Shown here in pieces: positions 12,650-23,300 of a DNA stretch of 64,000 nt; position 1 is the stretch's first letter, and each line of letters begins with the position of its first letter. Below the pieces are notes generated by a model, which was not told where the DNA came from, made no database searches, and saw only the letters and a program-made list of their open reading frames with translations. The stretch spans positions 77,055-141,054 of the forward strand of contig NW_027420045.1 of the NCBI RefSeq assembly GCF_009905375.1, given 5' to 3'. Position numbers and translations under genes: made by a program. This DNA comes from Apium graveolens. Its lineage: Eukaryota; Streptophyta; Magnoliopsida; Apiales; Apiaceae.

Positions 12650-13465
12650 CCTTACGCTCTTGAACTTTTCGGAACCCAAATTCTATAGGAATACCTCATT
12701 ATTCCCTTATCATCTTTCTCGGTATTAATCTCATATTTATTTGTTGGCTCTCTGCCTTCATTCATCACCTTTCTCTGGCACCGTATGCTCTTTTCCAATA
12801 ATTCGGTCTCTATTGCAATCTCAAACAGCTTTTCGGTACCGGCTCCGGTTACCTTCACTACTATTTCCAAAATCTCTTATAAACTCTCCCAAAGACATTA
12901 TCATCTTGAGTCTCTCCTTTTTTACTAAGGGCATCAGCCACCACATTGGCTTTCCCCGAATGATAAAGAATCTCATAATCGTAATCCTTGATTAGCTCTA
13001 ACCACCTCATTTGGCACATGTTGAGCTCTCTCTACGGGAAAATGTACTAGAGTACTTATGGCTTAGGTAAATCTCGCACTTCTCTCCATACAAGTAGTGC
13101 CTCCAATCTTTAGGGCAAAACTATTGCCACGAGCCCAAGCTGATGGGTGGGGATATCGAATTTCATATTACCTTAATTGTCTTGACATGTACGCGATTAC
13201 CTTACCATGCTGCATAAGCACGCACCCTAAGCCCTTGTGCGAAGCGTCACTACACTTCACAAAATCTCCTTTTCCATCCGGCAACGCCAGCATAGGGGCC
13301 GTCACCAACCTTTGCTTCAGTTCTTGAAAGCTGTTCTCGCATTTCTCAGTCCATTCGAACTTCTCAGTCTTACGAGTAAGCCGCGTTAAAGGGGCTACTA
13401 TCTTTACAAACTTGAACGAACCTCCGGTAGTGACCGGCCAATCCTACCTCTGGTAGTCGACCAAA
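12650..13465 (-). pseudogene. Tekay reverse transcriptase tail, RNase H and integrase zinc-finger region
   Basis: The minus strand from 13465 reads GLAGHYRRFVQ, then in broken frames the thumb/RNase H segment. At about 13020-12918 it gives RWLELIKDYDYEILYHSGKA followed by NVVADALSK, the hallmark end of chromovirus RNase H. At 12870-12650 it gives the start of the integrase N-terminal region. The catalytic reverse-transcriptase core (the FVDD-type motif) is absent because the sequence is truncated upstream of the GLAGHYRRF motif. Confidence 0.85.
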
Positions 13466-13598
13466 CCATGGTCATCAATTCATCAGTGGTCCTTTATCCA
13501 ATCCTGTCAGGATCCTCCATGGGATCCTCCTCAACAACTATCCCTTCTAGGACAACATCCTCAACCGCTACATCCTCAATACCAACATCATCCGGTCC
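13466..13598 (-). pseudogene. Short acidic remnant at the Tekay break end
   Basis: The minus strand encodes a short acidic repeat-like stretch (VGIEDVAVEDVVLEGIVVEE) next to the reverse-transcriptase tail. It resembles the acidic N-terminal part of a chromovirus gag, which would mean a large internal deletion. The assignment is tentative. The junction with the copia-2 LTR is at 13598/13599. Confidence 0.4.
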
Positions 13599-13650
13599 TA
13601 CATTCAACCCCCCTTCTGTAAATCTCATTGTTAGTCCACTGGGAATAACA
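13599..13650 (+). repeat. Last 52 bp of the copia-2 3' LTR
   Basis: TACATTCAACCCCCC to GGAATAACA matches the end of the 5' LTR (3343-3394) almost base for base. It is followed directly by the AAGTG target duplication. Confidence 0.92.
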
Positions 13651-13655
13651 AAGTG
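13651..13655. repeat. Target-site duplication AAGTG (right copy of copia-2)
   Basis: Identical to 2309-2313. Confidence 0.92.
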
Positions 13656-15091
13656 AAATAATATCAGATGTAGTATGTGGAATGAATATATCAGAAGAAG
13701 TAGATGTAGGAGAGTCTGCAGAAGTATTATCAATGACAGGTGGAAGATTAGAAGAAATAGGTGTTATCATTTCGGAATCAAATTCAGAAACAACTGGATT
13801 GACCTGAGGTAGAGTAGGGACAATAGGAGAAGAAACAGAAGTTTTGAATGGAAAATAATCTTCCTTAAAAACAACATCTCTACTAAGAAAAACTTGATGA
13901 GTTGCAAGATCATATAATTTGTATCCTTTCTGAGCATAAGGATAGCCAAGTAAAATGCATCTTCTAGCTCTAGGAGCTAATTTATCTGTTGTTTTGATAG
14001 CAGCAAAACATAAGCAACCTATGGTTCTTAGATTCTCATAAGAAACAGATTTCTTCATTAAAACCTCATAAGGTATTTTTCAGCCTAAAACAGAACTAGG
14101 CATCAAATTAATAAGGTAAGTAGCACCCAAAATACAATCACCCTAGAATTTCGTTGGAAGATTAGCATGAATCCTTATGGCTCTAGCTATATCCAATAAA
14201 TGCCTATATTTTCTCTCTACCCTACCATTCGGTTGAGGATTCCCAACAATACCACTATCCCTATGGAAGCAAAAAGATTGGCACAATTCTGTTGTACAAT
14301 TTCTGTTCCATTATCAGACCTAACAAACTTAACAGAAGTTTGATTATGATTATCAATATAAACTAAGAAGGCCTGAATAATACTAAAAACTTGATCCTTG
14401 GTTGTAAGTAAATGAGTCCAAGTGACTCTCGAAAAATCATCCAAGATAGTCAGAAAATATCGACCTCCAGTCAAATTTGGAGTCTGATATGGGCCCCACA
14501 AATCTATATGCAATAAATGAAATGATGCAGGAGCAATAAACGGTGAATCATTGAATGGTAATTTGTGATGTTTAGCAAGAATACAAGAATCACAACTGAA
14601 TTTATCATGAAATTTGTTACAAGAAAACAGATTGGACAAGTGTTTCATTTTCCCTATAGAAGCATGTCCTAATCTTGCATGAAACACATCCAAAGCAGGA
14701 ATAACATTGGCATTCAAATATTGTTGAGAAATGAGATTACAAGATTGAATTTCAGGAGAAAGAAACTTGTAAAGGTCATTTGATCTTGTACCAACAGCGT
14801 TGACAGTATTAGTTGAAAGGTCCTGAAATAGACAGGAATCTTTATCAAATTTAGTAATTAAATTGTTGTTATCCAACAACTTGCCAGCTGATAAAAGATT
14901 ATGATGAAAATCTGGAACATACAAAACATTGGTAAGTCGAATGTGAGAAAACAAAGATACTGTTCCAGATTGAGAAACTAGTTTACAAGAACCATATGGT
15001 AAAGCATTTTAATAGGTTCTTGAAGAATTTGTAAATCATCAAATAAAGACAAGGAAAAAACCATACGATCACTAGCTCCTGTATCAATTAT
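13651..15091 (-). pseudogene. copia-1 pol, 5' half: protease and integrase
   Basis: Minus strand. The protease active site IIDTGASDR lies at about 15089-15062, immediately after the stop that ends gag, and a frameshift follows near 15000. From 14954 the GAG-pre-integrase zinc motif (HARLGHASIGKMKH ... CDSCILAKH) leads into the integrase core. That core has LHIDLWGPY, DDFSRVTW and RSDNGTE, which supply the first two catalytic aspartates. The frame breaks near 14230, and the conserved region after the integrase core (RTIGCLCFAA, ARRCILLGYP) resumes at 14058. The copia-2 insertion lies in the Ser/Pro-rich linker before reverse transcriptase. Confidence 0.9.
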
Positions 15092-16291
15092 TCATAATGC
15101 AAAATTTGCAGAAGAACTAACAGTGGATGCAGAGACAATACCTGTAAAGTTGACAGAACTGGAATCATGTTCAGAAATAGACAATCCTGCATTTTGTTGC
15201 ATCATCTTCATGATTTCTTTGTAGACATGTGAAACCAGCTGATGATCCATAGATTGAGCAGCGAGAGAAAGATGTGAATCAAATGATATATCCAGAGGAG
15301 ATGCTCCAAGAAGACCAGAAGTATCAGCAACATTAGCTGCAAATTTGGTAGAAACACCAGAATTCTTTCCTTTAAGATTCATATACCATTCTGGAACTCC
15401 AGTCAGTTTGAAACATTGATCCACAGTATGTCCTTTTTTCTTGCAATGATCACATGTCAAATCAAACTTAGACCTCTTAAAATCATTCTTATTCTGAAAA
15501 GACCTTGGAACAGAAAATGAAGGCTTATTGTTATAAAATGCACTAACATCAGGAACCTTAGACATGTTAATAGTCATACTCTGTTGTTTCTCAATCTGTT
15601 GTAAGATATAGTATGCCTTCAAAACAGTTGGTAATGGTTCCATGCTCAACAGATTAGTCTTAACATTATCATAGTTCTTATTAAGACCACAAATTAATTG
15701 AATAAGCTTCTTAGTCTCTGCTGCTTCATTAGCTTTCTTCAACAAGTCACAAGTACATTTTGCTAAAGCACCACAATTACAATTAAATTGTCCTTCAAGT
15801 ACTTGTAACTTGTCCCACACATTCTTAAGTTTTCCATAATATTCAGCAATCGACAGATTATTTTCTTCAATCTTAGACAGACTAGTCTGAAGTTCATACA
15901 GCAATGGAGCATTTGATTTACCAAAACGCTCAGAAACATCAAGCCAAACATCACGAGCAGTAGAAGCAAAGATAAAGCTGTCAGATATTACCTGTTCCAT
16001 AGAAAACGTAAGCCATGACATCACCATATAATCATTTCTAGTCCATTTGTTGAAATCTGATGATGTAGAATCAGGCATCGATAATGTTCCATCAATAAAA
16101 CCGAGTTTATTTTTCGCACCAAGTGCCAATTTCACTCCACGACTCCAGTTTATGAAGTTATCACCATTAAGCAACAAATTCCCCAATTGTTGTCTCGGAT
16201 TATCACCGGAAGAAAGAAAATATGGATCGTTATAGTTGATTGCAGCATTTTGCAAATTAGTGTTTGTATTCTGATTTTCGGTTTCAGTCAT
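15092..16291 (-). CDS. copia-1 Gag polyprotein
   Basis: An intact 399-residue frame encodes a copia-type Gag that would form the virus-like particle. The N-terminal gag-polypeptide region carries LLLNGDNFINWSRGVKLAL (about residues 39-57) and DVWLDVSERFGKSNAPLL. One CCHC zinc knuckle, CDHCKKKGHTVDQC, lies at about residues 280-295. The frame ends at a TGA (15092-15094) in front of the in-frame protease motif IIDTGAS. In related elements a tryptophan codon sits there, so Gag and Pol were probably one polyprotein and the TGA is a later G-to-A change. The start is the first ATG after the primer site. Confidence 0.9.
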   Translation of the reverse strand: MTETENQNTNTNLQNAAINYNDPYFLSSGDNPRQQLGNLLLNGDNFINWSRGVKLALGAKNKLGFIDGTLSMPDSTSSDFNKWTRNDYMVMSWLTFSMEQVISDSFIFASTARDVWLDVSERFGKSNAPLLYELQTSLSKIEENNLSIAEYYGKLKNVWDKLQVLEGQFNCNCGALAKCTCDLLKKANEAAETKKLIQLICGLNKNYDNVKTNLLSMEPLPTVLKAYYILQQIEKQQSMTINMSKVPDVSAFYNNKPSFSVPRSFQNKNDFKRSKFDLTCDHCKKKGHTVDQCFKLTGVPEWYMNLKGKNSGVSTKFAANVADTSGLLGASPLDISFDSHLSLAAQSMDHQLVSHVYKEIMKMMQQNAGLSISEHDSSSVNFTGIVSASTVSSSANFAL

Positions 16292-16490
16292 ATCTATTTC
16301 GTAATCAAGAATGAAATAGAGATTAGAATCAGGAGAATAATCGAATTCAGAGAGAGATCCGAGAGAAAGAGAGATAAGGAGAGAGATTCAAGAGAGATAA
16401 GAGAGATCGTAATTGCTAATCGAAGAAATTAGGGTTTCGATTGATTCGATATCAAAATCAATCAAGAACTCCACAAATCATCAGAGGATA

Positions 16491-16502
16491 GCTCTGGTAC
16501 CA
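16491..16502 (-). promoter_or_regulatory. copia-1 primer-binding site
   Basis: The minus strand reads TGGTACCAGAGC directly after the LTR end. This matches the initiator-Met tRNA complement TGGTATCAGAGC at 11 of 12 positions. Confidence 0.85.
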
Positions 16503-16763
16503 TGAGAGAATCTGATATTAAAGCTCAATATGGAGCCATTAGAGATCAACAATGGCTAATTATCAATAAGCAAGTATAGAGATAGATTGTATGTATGTAT
16601 ATCTACAACAATTGTATTGATTAGAAAGAAGAAGATTGGATGTTCTTTTTACATATGTTTCTTATATACAGACTGGGAGAAATGTAAAGTCTCTAACAAA
16701 CTTTCCCGCCTAAACCTAACTAAGCATTTCTATTTTTAATTTAAATACTGGAATATGTCAATA
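16503..16763 (-). repeat. copia-1 5' LTR
   Basis: This 261-bp repeat pairs with 318-578 with only a handful of differences. It is bordered by the primer site on the inside and AAATA (16764-16768) on the outside. In element orientation the termini are TATTGAC...TCTCA. Confidence 0.93.
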
Positions 16764-16768
16764 AAATA
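16764..16768. repeat. Target-site duplication AAATA (right copy of copia-1)
   Basis: Identical to 313-317. Confidence 0.9.
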
Positions 16769-18412
16769 GCTTACAAATTTTTGTACTATTAACAAGTGTT
16801 TGTGTTGGCAATTATATAGTATAGTTTTTATCTATCAAATATAACAAGATGCAATTCTGTAAACTAAAATCTCTATGAACATGCAAATTTGACATTAAAA
16901 GGTGGATAGTTTTATTTGGCCATTAAATTTGATGCAATACTAATATCCATTCAATATAATGTAAGATAATTTTATTTGGCTAATAAATTTTAAGTTCCAG
17001 ATTACCAAAAAATTAACTTTAAAACATTATTCCCATTTTACAAAATATATCTGTATTACCCATTTTCTTGAACCGCGCGAAGTGCGGTTTTACTACCTTT
17101 TTTTTGACAAATATGGCTTATAACCTTATAAATGAGTATCTGTTCTCAGAAATCTCGGGTTAAGCGAGGATCGAACCCAGTACCTGGGACGACAGAGGGT
17201 AAACTCTTAAGACTTTACTACCTAGTTAAAATAATAAAACTGAAGGGAAAATGGAAGATAAGAATATTGCAAAATATCTTGAGCATATTTGTATTATGAT
17301 ATCTATATTTGATATTGAATCTCTAATATGAACAACAAATATCACAATAAATAAAGATGAATTTTGTTGGTTATACAATATAGTTTTATTTTAAGGCCTT
17401 TTTTTTTAACAAAATAGGACATTATTACATACAAATCGTATAAGTAAATTAATGAAAATTAAAATGAAAGGAAAATGTTAAGTTTTTGATGAATTATCAT
17501 TATTATTGTATTCTAATATTTAGGATAGATTAATAATAGTATTCAAATTTTTATGATTTCGTTATGTAATCACCTTTAATATAAAGTTTTTTAAAGAAAA
17601 AGATTAACGATAAATTATATATTTTGAATTAAAAAAAAAACAAATTAATAATTTTCAAATATTTCCTAATTTTTTGCAATAAAAATATATATTTATCTTT
17701 CGAAATTTTTCGGTATTTTATATTTAAAATATGTAGTATCACTACATGACTCCTACTTTATTTTATTTTATTACTTTTTTTAATTTTGATAATTATTAGT
17801 GGAAAGATAAAATACAACATATTTATATATTCTCTTTGGTAAGTAATACATATTTTCAGTAGTAGTCTGTACTTCAAACCGAATGCTAAAGCAATATTAT
17901 GTAATTTTGCAAAATTATAAAGAATTGTTATGGAGCTGTGTTGACAAAAAATATGTTTTATTTTATAATGTTTAAACAACTAGACGTCAACCTAAGACGG
18001 AGCCGAGTAATATTAAAATAGATTTTTCTCTAAGTTGAATAATTGACTGTTGTTTCAATACTTTATTTTTATATTTTGCAGATTTTATATATTAAGGTGT
18101 AACATTGTAATTTTCAATTAACAGATTTTAAAATAACTTATGTTGAGAATTTATATTTTTAACTTTTTGAAAGTTTAACATGTGTCGCCATGACGCCGAG
18201 TAATATTGAGTTCAAGTTCATATGTATAATGTGTTAAATATATTATTGCAATATATGTAAAAAACACATAAAAAAGGTTTATAAACTGAAAAAATCACGT
18301 AAATAATATTATCAACAAATAAACAATACAACATGGAACACAAAGAAAATATCAATACCTTGCATAATTTTAAAAATTAAAATTTTATTGAGCGCGGCAT
18401 TAATATAGGAAA
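16769..18412. other. AT-rich intergenic DNA
   Basis: No supportable gene. There is a small hairpin at about 17075-17091 (ACCGC ... GCGGT, loop GCGAAGT). On the minus strand at about 17158-17230 there is a tRNA-like B-box (GGGTTCGATCC) in a context resembling a decayed tRNA-derived SINE. Neither is strong enough for its own call. Confidence 0.5.
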
Positions 18413-18707
18413 GAATGCCCAAAATACCACTTTCCAGCTTCAAGTGCCCAAAATACTCACCGGCGGGAAAACTGCCCAAAATAACCACTGAATACGTATT
18501 TTAAAGATGCGTATTCTATTTTTAAAAAAAATACAAAGAATACGCATGTGAGACATGTAAATACGCATGTCTCACATGCGTATTCTTTGTATTCTTTAAA
18601 AAAAATAGAATACGCATGATGGTAATGCATATTCCGTGGGTATTTTGGGCGGTTTTTCCGCCGGTGGGTATTTTGGGCAAATCTCCCCAAATGGTGGGTA
18701 TTTTGGT
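18413..18707. repeat. Fold-back (near-palindromic) element of about 295 bp
   Basis: The core is a perfect 24-nt inverted repeat, 18534-18557 against 18566-18589, separated by 8 nt. The arms extend imperfectly outward to about 145 bp each. On both sides they contain the phrase GGTATTTTGGGC or its complement (GCCCAAAATACC) and CCGGCGGG/CCGCCGG. It is probably a MITE or fold-back transposon; no convincing target duplication was found. RNA from either strand would form a long hairpin. Confidence 0.8.
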
Positions 18708-20300
18708 TTTTCACCTGTGAGTTTAGGGGTCTATTTATTTTAATTTATTTTTAGGGATCTATCTTTTGCCTTAATTTATTTTTTTGGGTCTGTAATTATA
18801 TAAAAATGGACAGAATTATATTTGTGTGATGGTCTCCGGCCAAAATAAAATAATATATATTATTTATGTGGAAAAAATATTATATTTAACATAAAATATT
18901 CAGAATAATAGATTAATATTCAAAATATAATACTATATTATAATATACGAAATATTAAAAATTTGATTGGTATTGTTCTTATTTAGTTTACATAATTAAC
19001 CCTGCTAAATGATTACATTATTTTACTTAATTACTCATTCTTAATTTAATTTGTATATAAATCAATTAAAATAAAATACGTTAACTACTTTATTTTCTCC
19101 AACTAAAATTAACTCTTTTCCAAAAATATAACGGGCAATCGAACTACGCAACCTTTTCTTAAAATAACTATACTCAATATATTTAGTTGGATTTATTGCA
19201 TCGAGCCAAAACAAAATAACAAATTGTGCGGTTAAAAAAAAAAAATTAAACCGGACTAAAACAAAATTAGAATTGGAATACAATTCGTTTGTCGATAACT
19301 TATGTTAACAAACTAACGTTACTACTCATTCGGATTAAAATAAAATAATATTCAACACCAACTAAAATAAAATAAAAAATAAATTAAATATAATTATTTG
19401 AATTTTATTAATATAGCGGGAATATATTATTATGGATTTCTTCTATATTTAATAATATATACATTATTTAAAATAAAATAAAATTTATTTAAAACAATTG
19501 TGCATCGCACGGGTTATAGGATAGTATTATATTATAATTGATGAAACATTAAAAGATTGGTTTGTACGGTCTTTCATTAAATTACTTAGTTATCCTTAAT
19601 TATTTTAATTATAAATGAAATTTAATTTCTTTAATAATTCTAATTATATCCTTTATATATAATATGTCTCACGAATTTCTAATTCAAAACTTTAGTCATG
19701 TATCTCCAAAATAATATCAATCGTTGATCTCATATAATCAAAAATGAACAAATAAGATTATATTTTATTAGAATAAGTTTGATATTAATATAAATATAAA
19801 TTGAAAATAATTATATTATTCTATTATTATTATTCAATTACCAATTGTGATATAATATTTTAATATAATCATAGATATAATATGATTAAAGATTTAAAAA
19901 ATCATAAATATAAATATATATTACATTGTTCTACATTTTTACTGCTATTCAAACACAAAATATGATAAAATGATATAAATATGATTAAATATTCTATTAT
20001 ATACGGTTGTAATAATTTAATTTTGTATCCATATATTACTCAATATTATACATTCGTTGAAATAATATTATAACAAGTATCAAAATAAAAATAACATTGA
20101 AACATTATCATAAATAACAATACATATACATTAAATAATTATATAAATAAATTTTAAAAATTTAAAATTTAAAAAATTAAATTAAAAAAAACCCGTATAA
20201 CAATCAAATAAACAAGCCAGTATGATCGAAATACATGTGCAGCTCCTAAATTATCTTGTTCATCTGCAGATCCAAATTGACTGATTCAAAAATACAAACA
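18708..20300. other. AT-rich intergenic DNA upstream of the DHHC gene
   Basis: There is no gene on either strand. At 19498-19513 a degenerate version of the Helitron-type end hairpin (TGTGCATCGCACGGG) is followed by TTATAGGATAG. It may be the decayed 3' end of an old Helitron whose 5' end I could not place. The rest is A/T-rich with short homopolymers. The gene promoter must lie in the right-hand part, but no specific element is clear. Confidence 0.5.
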
Positions 20301-23300
20301 ATGAGTTCCAAAACAAGATCAGTGAGGCTAAGAAGATTATTATCACTCCCCATACTATCAGTTTTTGTGTTAGTGGGTTTCATATATTACATAACTATAT
20401 TCATATTTCTTGAAGATTGGTTGAGTTTACATTCTTCAGCTGGTTCTTTAAACACTCTAATCTTCTCTGTTTTGTCTTCTTTCACTCTCTTTTCTTTCTT
20501 GGTTTGTGCTACTACTGATCCGGGTCGGGTCCCTTCTGAGTATGTGCCTGATATTGAACATAGTGATGCTTCTGATCAAGAATCTAAGAAGAATGTGAGT
20601 CTTTTGTTGTTTGGCTTAAAGGAATGATTTTTATTTGACCCTTTTGTTTGTTTTGTTATATCTGATGGTTGAGTGTTTGATTGTGTGATTTTTGGTTTGA
20701 TTTTGAGTTTAAATTTTGATATTGAGTTTTTAATTGTTTCTAAAAAGAATGTGATTTTTTTTGTTGTTGTTTGGCTTAAAGGAACGATTTTTATCTGACC
20801 CTTTTGTTTTTTTTGTTATATGTGATGTTGGTTTGATATTGGGATTAAATTGTGTGATTTCTTTTAATTTTTGTGGACTATTTGGTAATGTAGGAGGTTG
20901 TGTAAGTAAATGGAATTTTATGTTGGTTGAGGTGAAACCGTTGCTTAATTATGTTGTCCTAATAGTGATGCTTCTGATCAAGAATCTAAAAAGAATGCGA
21001 GTTTTGTGTCTTTGGCTTAAAGGAATGATTTTTTATGTGACCCTTTTGTTTGTTTTGTTGTATGTGATGTTGGTTTGATATTGGGATTAAATTATGTGAT
21101 TTCTTGAATTTTTTCTATATGGACTAGTTGTTAAAGTGGGATGTTGTGTAAGTGAATGGAATTTATGTTGGTTGAGATGAAATTATTGCGTAATAATGTT
21201 GTCCTAATAGTTTTCTATATTTGCTTTTGTTAATTGTGAGGAACAACCAAAAACCACCTTATAATTTTGAAAAATTGAGGTGTTTATTGTTTGTGTGAAG
21301 GTTTTTTTGTCAGTATTCACTTAGGATGTATGGGATGTTTGTAAGGATTCAGATGCTGTTTGACTAGTAGTGGACGAGAGTCAGTTCTGATTCTATATGT
21401 GTATTACGTAAAGGATTAGCCTTTCATCTATTAATAGGGAATATGTTACTACCGTATTTAGTGTTAATATATCTACACAGCTCCCTGCGTACCTCAGACT
21501 AGTATTGGATGGAGACATGGAGGTTGTGAAAGTTAGAAGAAGTGATAACTGATAAGAGATGTTAGATGACTCATTTTACTTCATTCTCTATTTGAATCAT
21601 TTTAATACATTCTTTTCTTGAATCATCTTGTCCTGTAGATAACTTGAACATTTTTTTAACTGTAATATGTCGAAGGGTCAGACTCGGCAACATTATTAAA
21701 ATTTTACTTTTTTTGGCCTAAAGTAACTGCCTGAGGTTAGAGTGTCTGCCATCGGCAATTAAGGAAAAATAAAGACTCGGAGTAACAATCACAACAGCTC
21801 TCCTTTTCATCGATGCTCAGTACGAGTTATCTTTCCATATAATATATCTGGGTTTTGATCTTTGTCATCTCAGACATGAGCTCAGTACGAGTTTCTAGAT
21901 GTTGATGGAACATATGTGGTGATTAAGGATCAACGGGCTAAGGTTAGTGGTGGGTGTCTTCTGTTGGTTTCTCGTTACGAGGGATTATAATATTTCAATG
22001 ACTTCCTAGAGCAAATCTTTCTTTCTTCCATTCCCCTTCTACAACAAATGTTGGTAAACTGGTATTTTTGGATATGATTATTCTCAACCCTTAAAAATTG
22101 AAAGAAAGTAGGCCGTAGGTGGTAGTCTCTGAAGGAAGATTTAAGTAAGATGCCAGTGAAAATAGTGATGCATTACAGTAGTAATCAACTAATTTCCTAT
22201 ATTACCTAGGCAAAGTATAAGGGTGAACGGCCTCCATATAAAGTAAATATTTAAATCTTCTTATTCGTTCTTTCCAAAAAAATTGCTGGGTAGAGTTTTT
22301 TAAGTTAGAGTTTCATTTATTCTTGTAAATGGTGATGCATATAAAAATTTCAATGTATGAGGAAGGATTTCACTTTTAAACTGTTTTCGTTATTTCATTG
22401 TCTATACTTTTTTGTTTCTAATAATCTGTTACTTCTTACTATCTTCAAAAGTTTTTTTAGGTTTGATCAGTCTTGCAAACTAGTATTGTTGAATTCTATA
22501 ATTCTGAGCATGTGAAACATCTTCTATCTTGGTATATGTATTTTTATAAAAATATTCAAGCTTGTCCAGGATGTACAATTGAGGCGATGTGACAAGTGCT
22601 CTGCATTTAAGCCTCCTAGAGCCCATCATTGCCGTGTCTGCAAAAGGTGTGTCTTACGAATGGTAGGTCACTATTCATTTTCATATTCTTTTATGAACCA
22701 AGTATTTGAAGGTCATCAAAATTAAATGCTAATTGTTAAACTTGTAATGCAGGATCACCACTGCTTGTGGATTAATAATTGTGTTGGACACAGGAACTAT
22801 AAAGCCTATGTTATTCTTGTTTTTTATTCAACAGTGACAAACATTCATTCTTCGGTATGCATATTGTATGGCATCTCTTCAAATTAACGTGCTAAACAGC
22901 ATGAGTGACTGATTGTTGTGTCATGCGTAGGTTATTATCGTTTGCTCTGCGATTCTGAAGGACTGGGCTTTTAGTGGAACAATTTCCCTCAAGATATTTT
23001 ATGTGAGTTTCTGAATATGGTTAATTCGTTACAAGGATAACTTATCTGTTGACCGAGTAGCTTAGTGGTGTATTATAAAGAAAGATCCCTGTAAGTAATT
23101 ATGCTTTTGTCTTTTCTTGCACGTTAGGTTTTGCATTTATGGGTAAAGGGTTGTCCTGACACTATTTAGACAGGCCGTTGCCAACTTTCTGCTTTAAACT
23201 TTGTATTATATTACACTGGAGTGGAAAAAACTTGCTAAGCTATTTGGTCAAGAAAAATTAAAAAAAAAACCATAATTTTCTTATGGGTAATGCGGGACTT

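Larger units (their letters stand above)
4041..13598 (-). mobile_element. Tekay-type chromovirus (Ty3/gypsy), truncated, nested in copia-2
   Basis: On the minus strand this reads, from right to left: a short gag-like remnant, the tail of reverse transcriptase/RNase H, the integrase zinc-finger region, a long unexplained stretch, the integrase C-terminus, a chromodomain remnant, the polypurine tract and a complete 3' LTR ending at 4041. The 5' LTR, most of gag, protease and most of reverse transcriptase are missing. The right end joins directly to the last 52 bp of the copia-2 LTR at 13598/13599, so one deletion removed both the Tekay 5' half and the copia-2 interior. All coding parts carry many stops. 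Confidence 0.85.
2314..13650 (+). mobile_element. copia-2: Sirevirus-type copia, gutted, nested in copia-1
   Basis: It starts with an LTR at 2314, TGTTAGG..., and ends with the last 52 bp of the same LTR at 13650, ...AATAACA. AAGTG target duplications lie on both sides. Only the 5' LTR, primer-binding site and about 585 bp of gag survive. The rest of gag, all of pol, any third ORF and most of the 3' LTR were lost around the nested Tekay fragment at 4041-13598. Sequence similarity to copia-3 (47954-61108) is clear throughout the LTR and gag, so the two are members of one family at different ages. Confidence 0.93.
318..16763 (-). mobile_element. copia-1: Ty1/copia LTR retrotransposon, interrupted by nested elements
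   Basis: Two 261-bp direct repeats (318-578 and 16503-16763) bound the element, with the 5-bp target duplication AAATA at 313-317 and 16764-16768. On the minus strand the order is 5' LTR, primer-binding site, gag, protease, integrase, then (after the nested insertion) reverse transcriptase, RNase H, polypurine tract and 3' LTR. Integrase before reverse transcriptase is diagnostic of Ty1/copia. The body is split at 2313/13651 by copia-2. Pol has several stops and frameshifts, so this copy cannot be autonomous. Without the insertion it would be about 5.1 kb. Confidence 0.95.

Noticed and set aside
17158..17230. Functional tRNA gene on the minus strand
   Set aside because: A B-box is present but no acceptor stem or anticodon arm can be paired.
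18457..18714. 85-residue minus-strand open frame
   Set aside because: Product of the fold-back arms; the peptide simply mirrors the inverted repeat.
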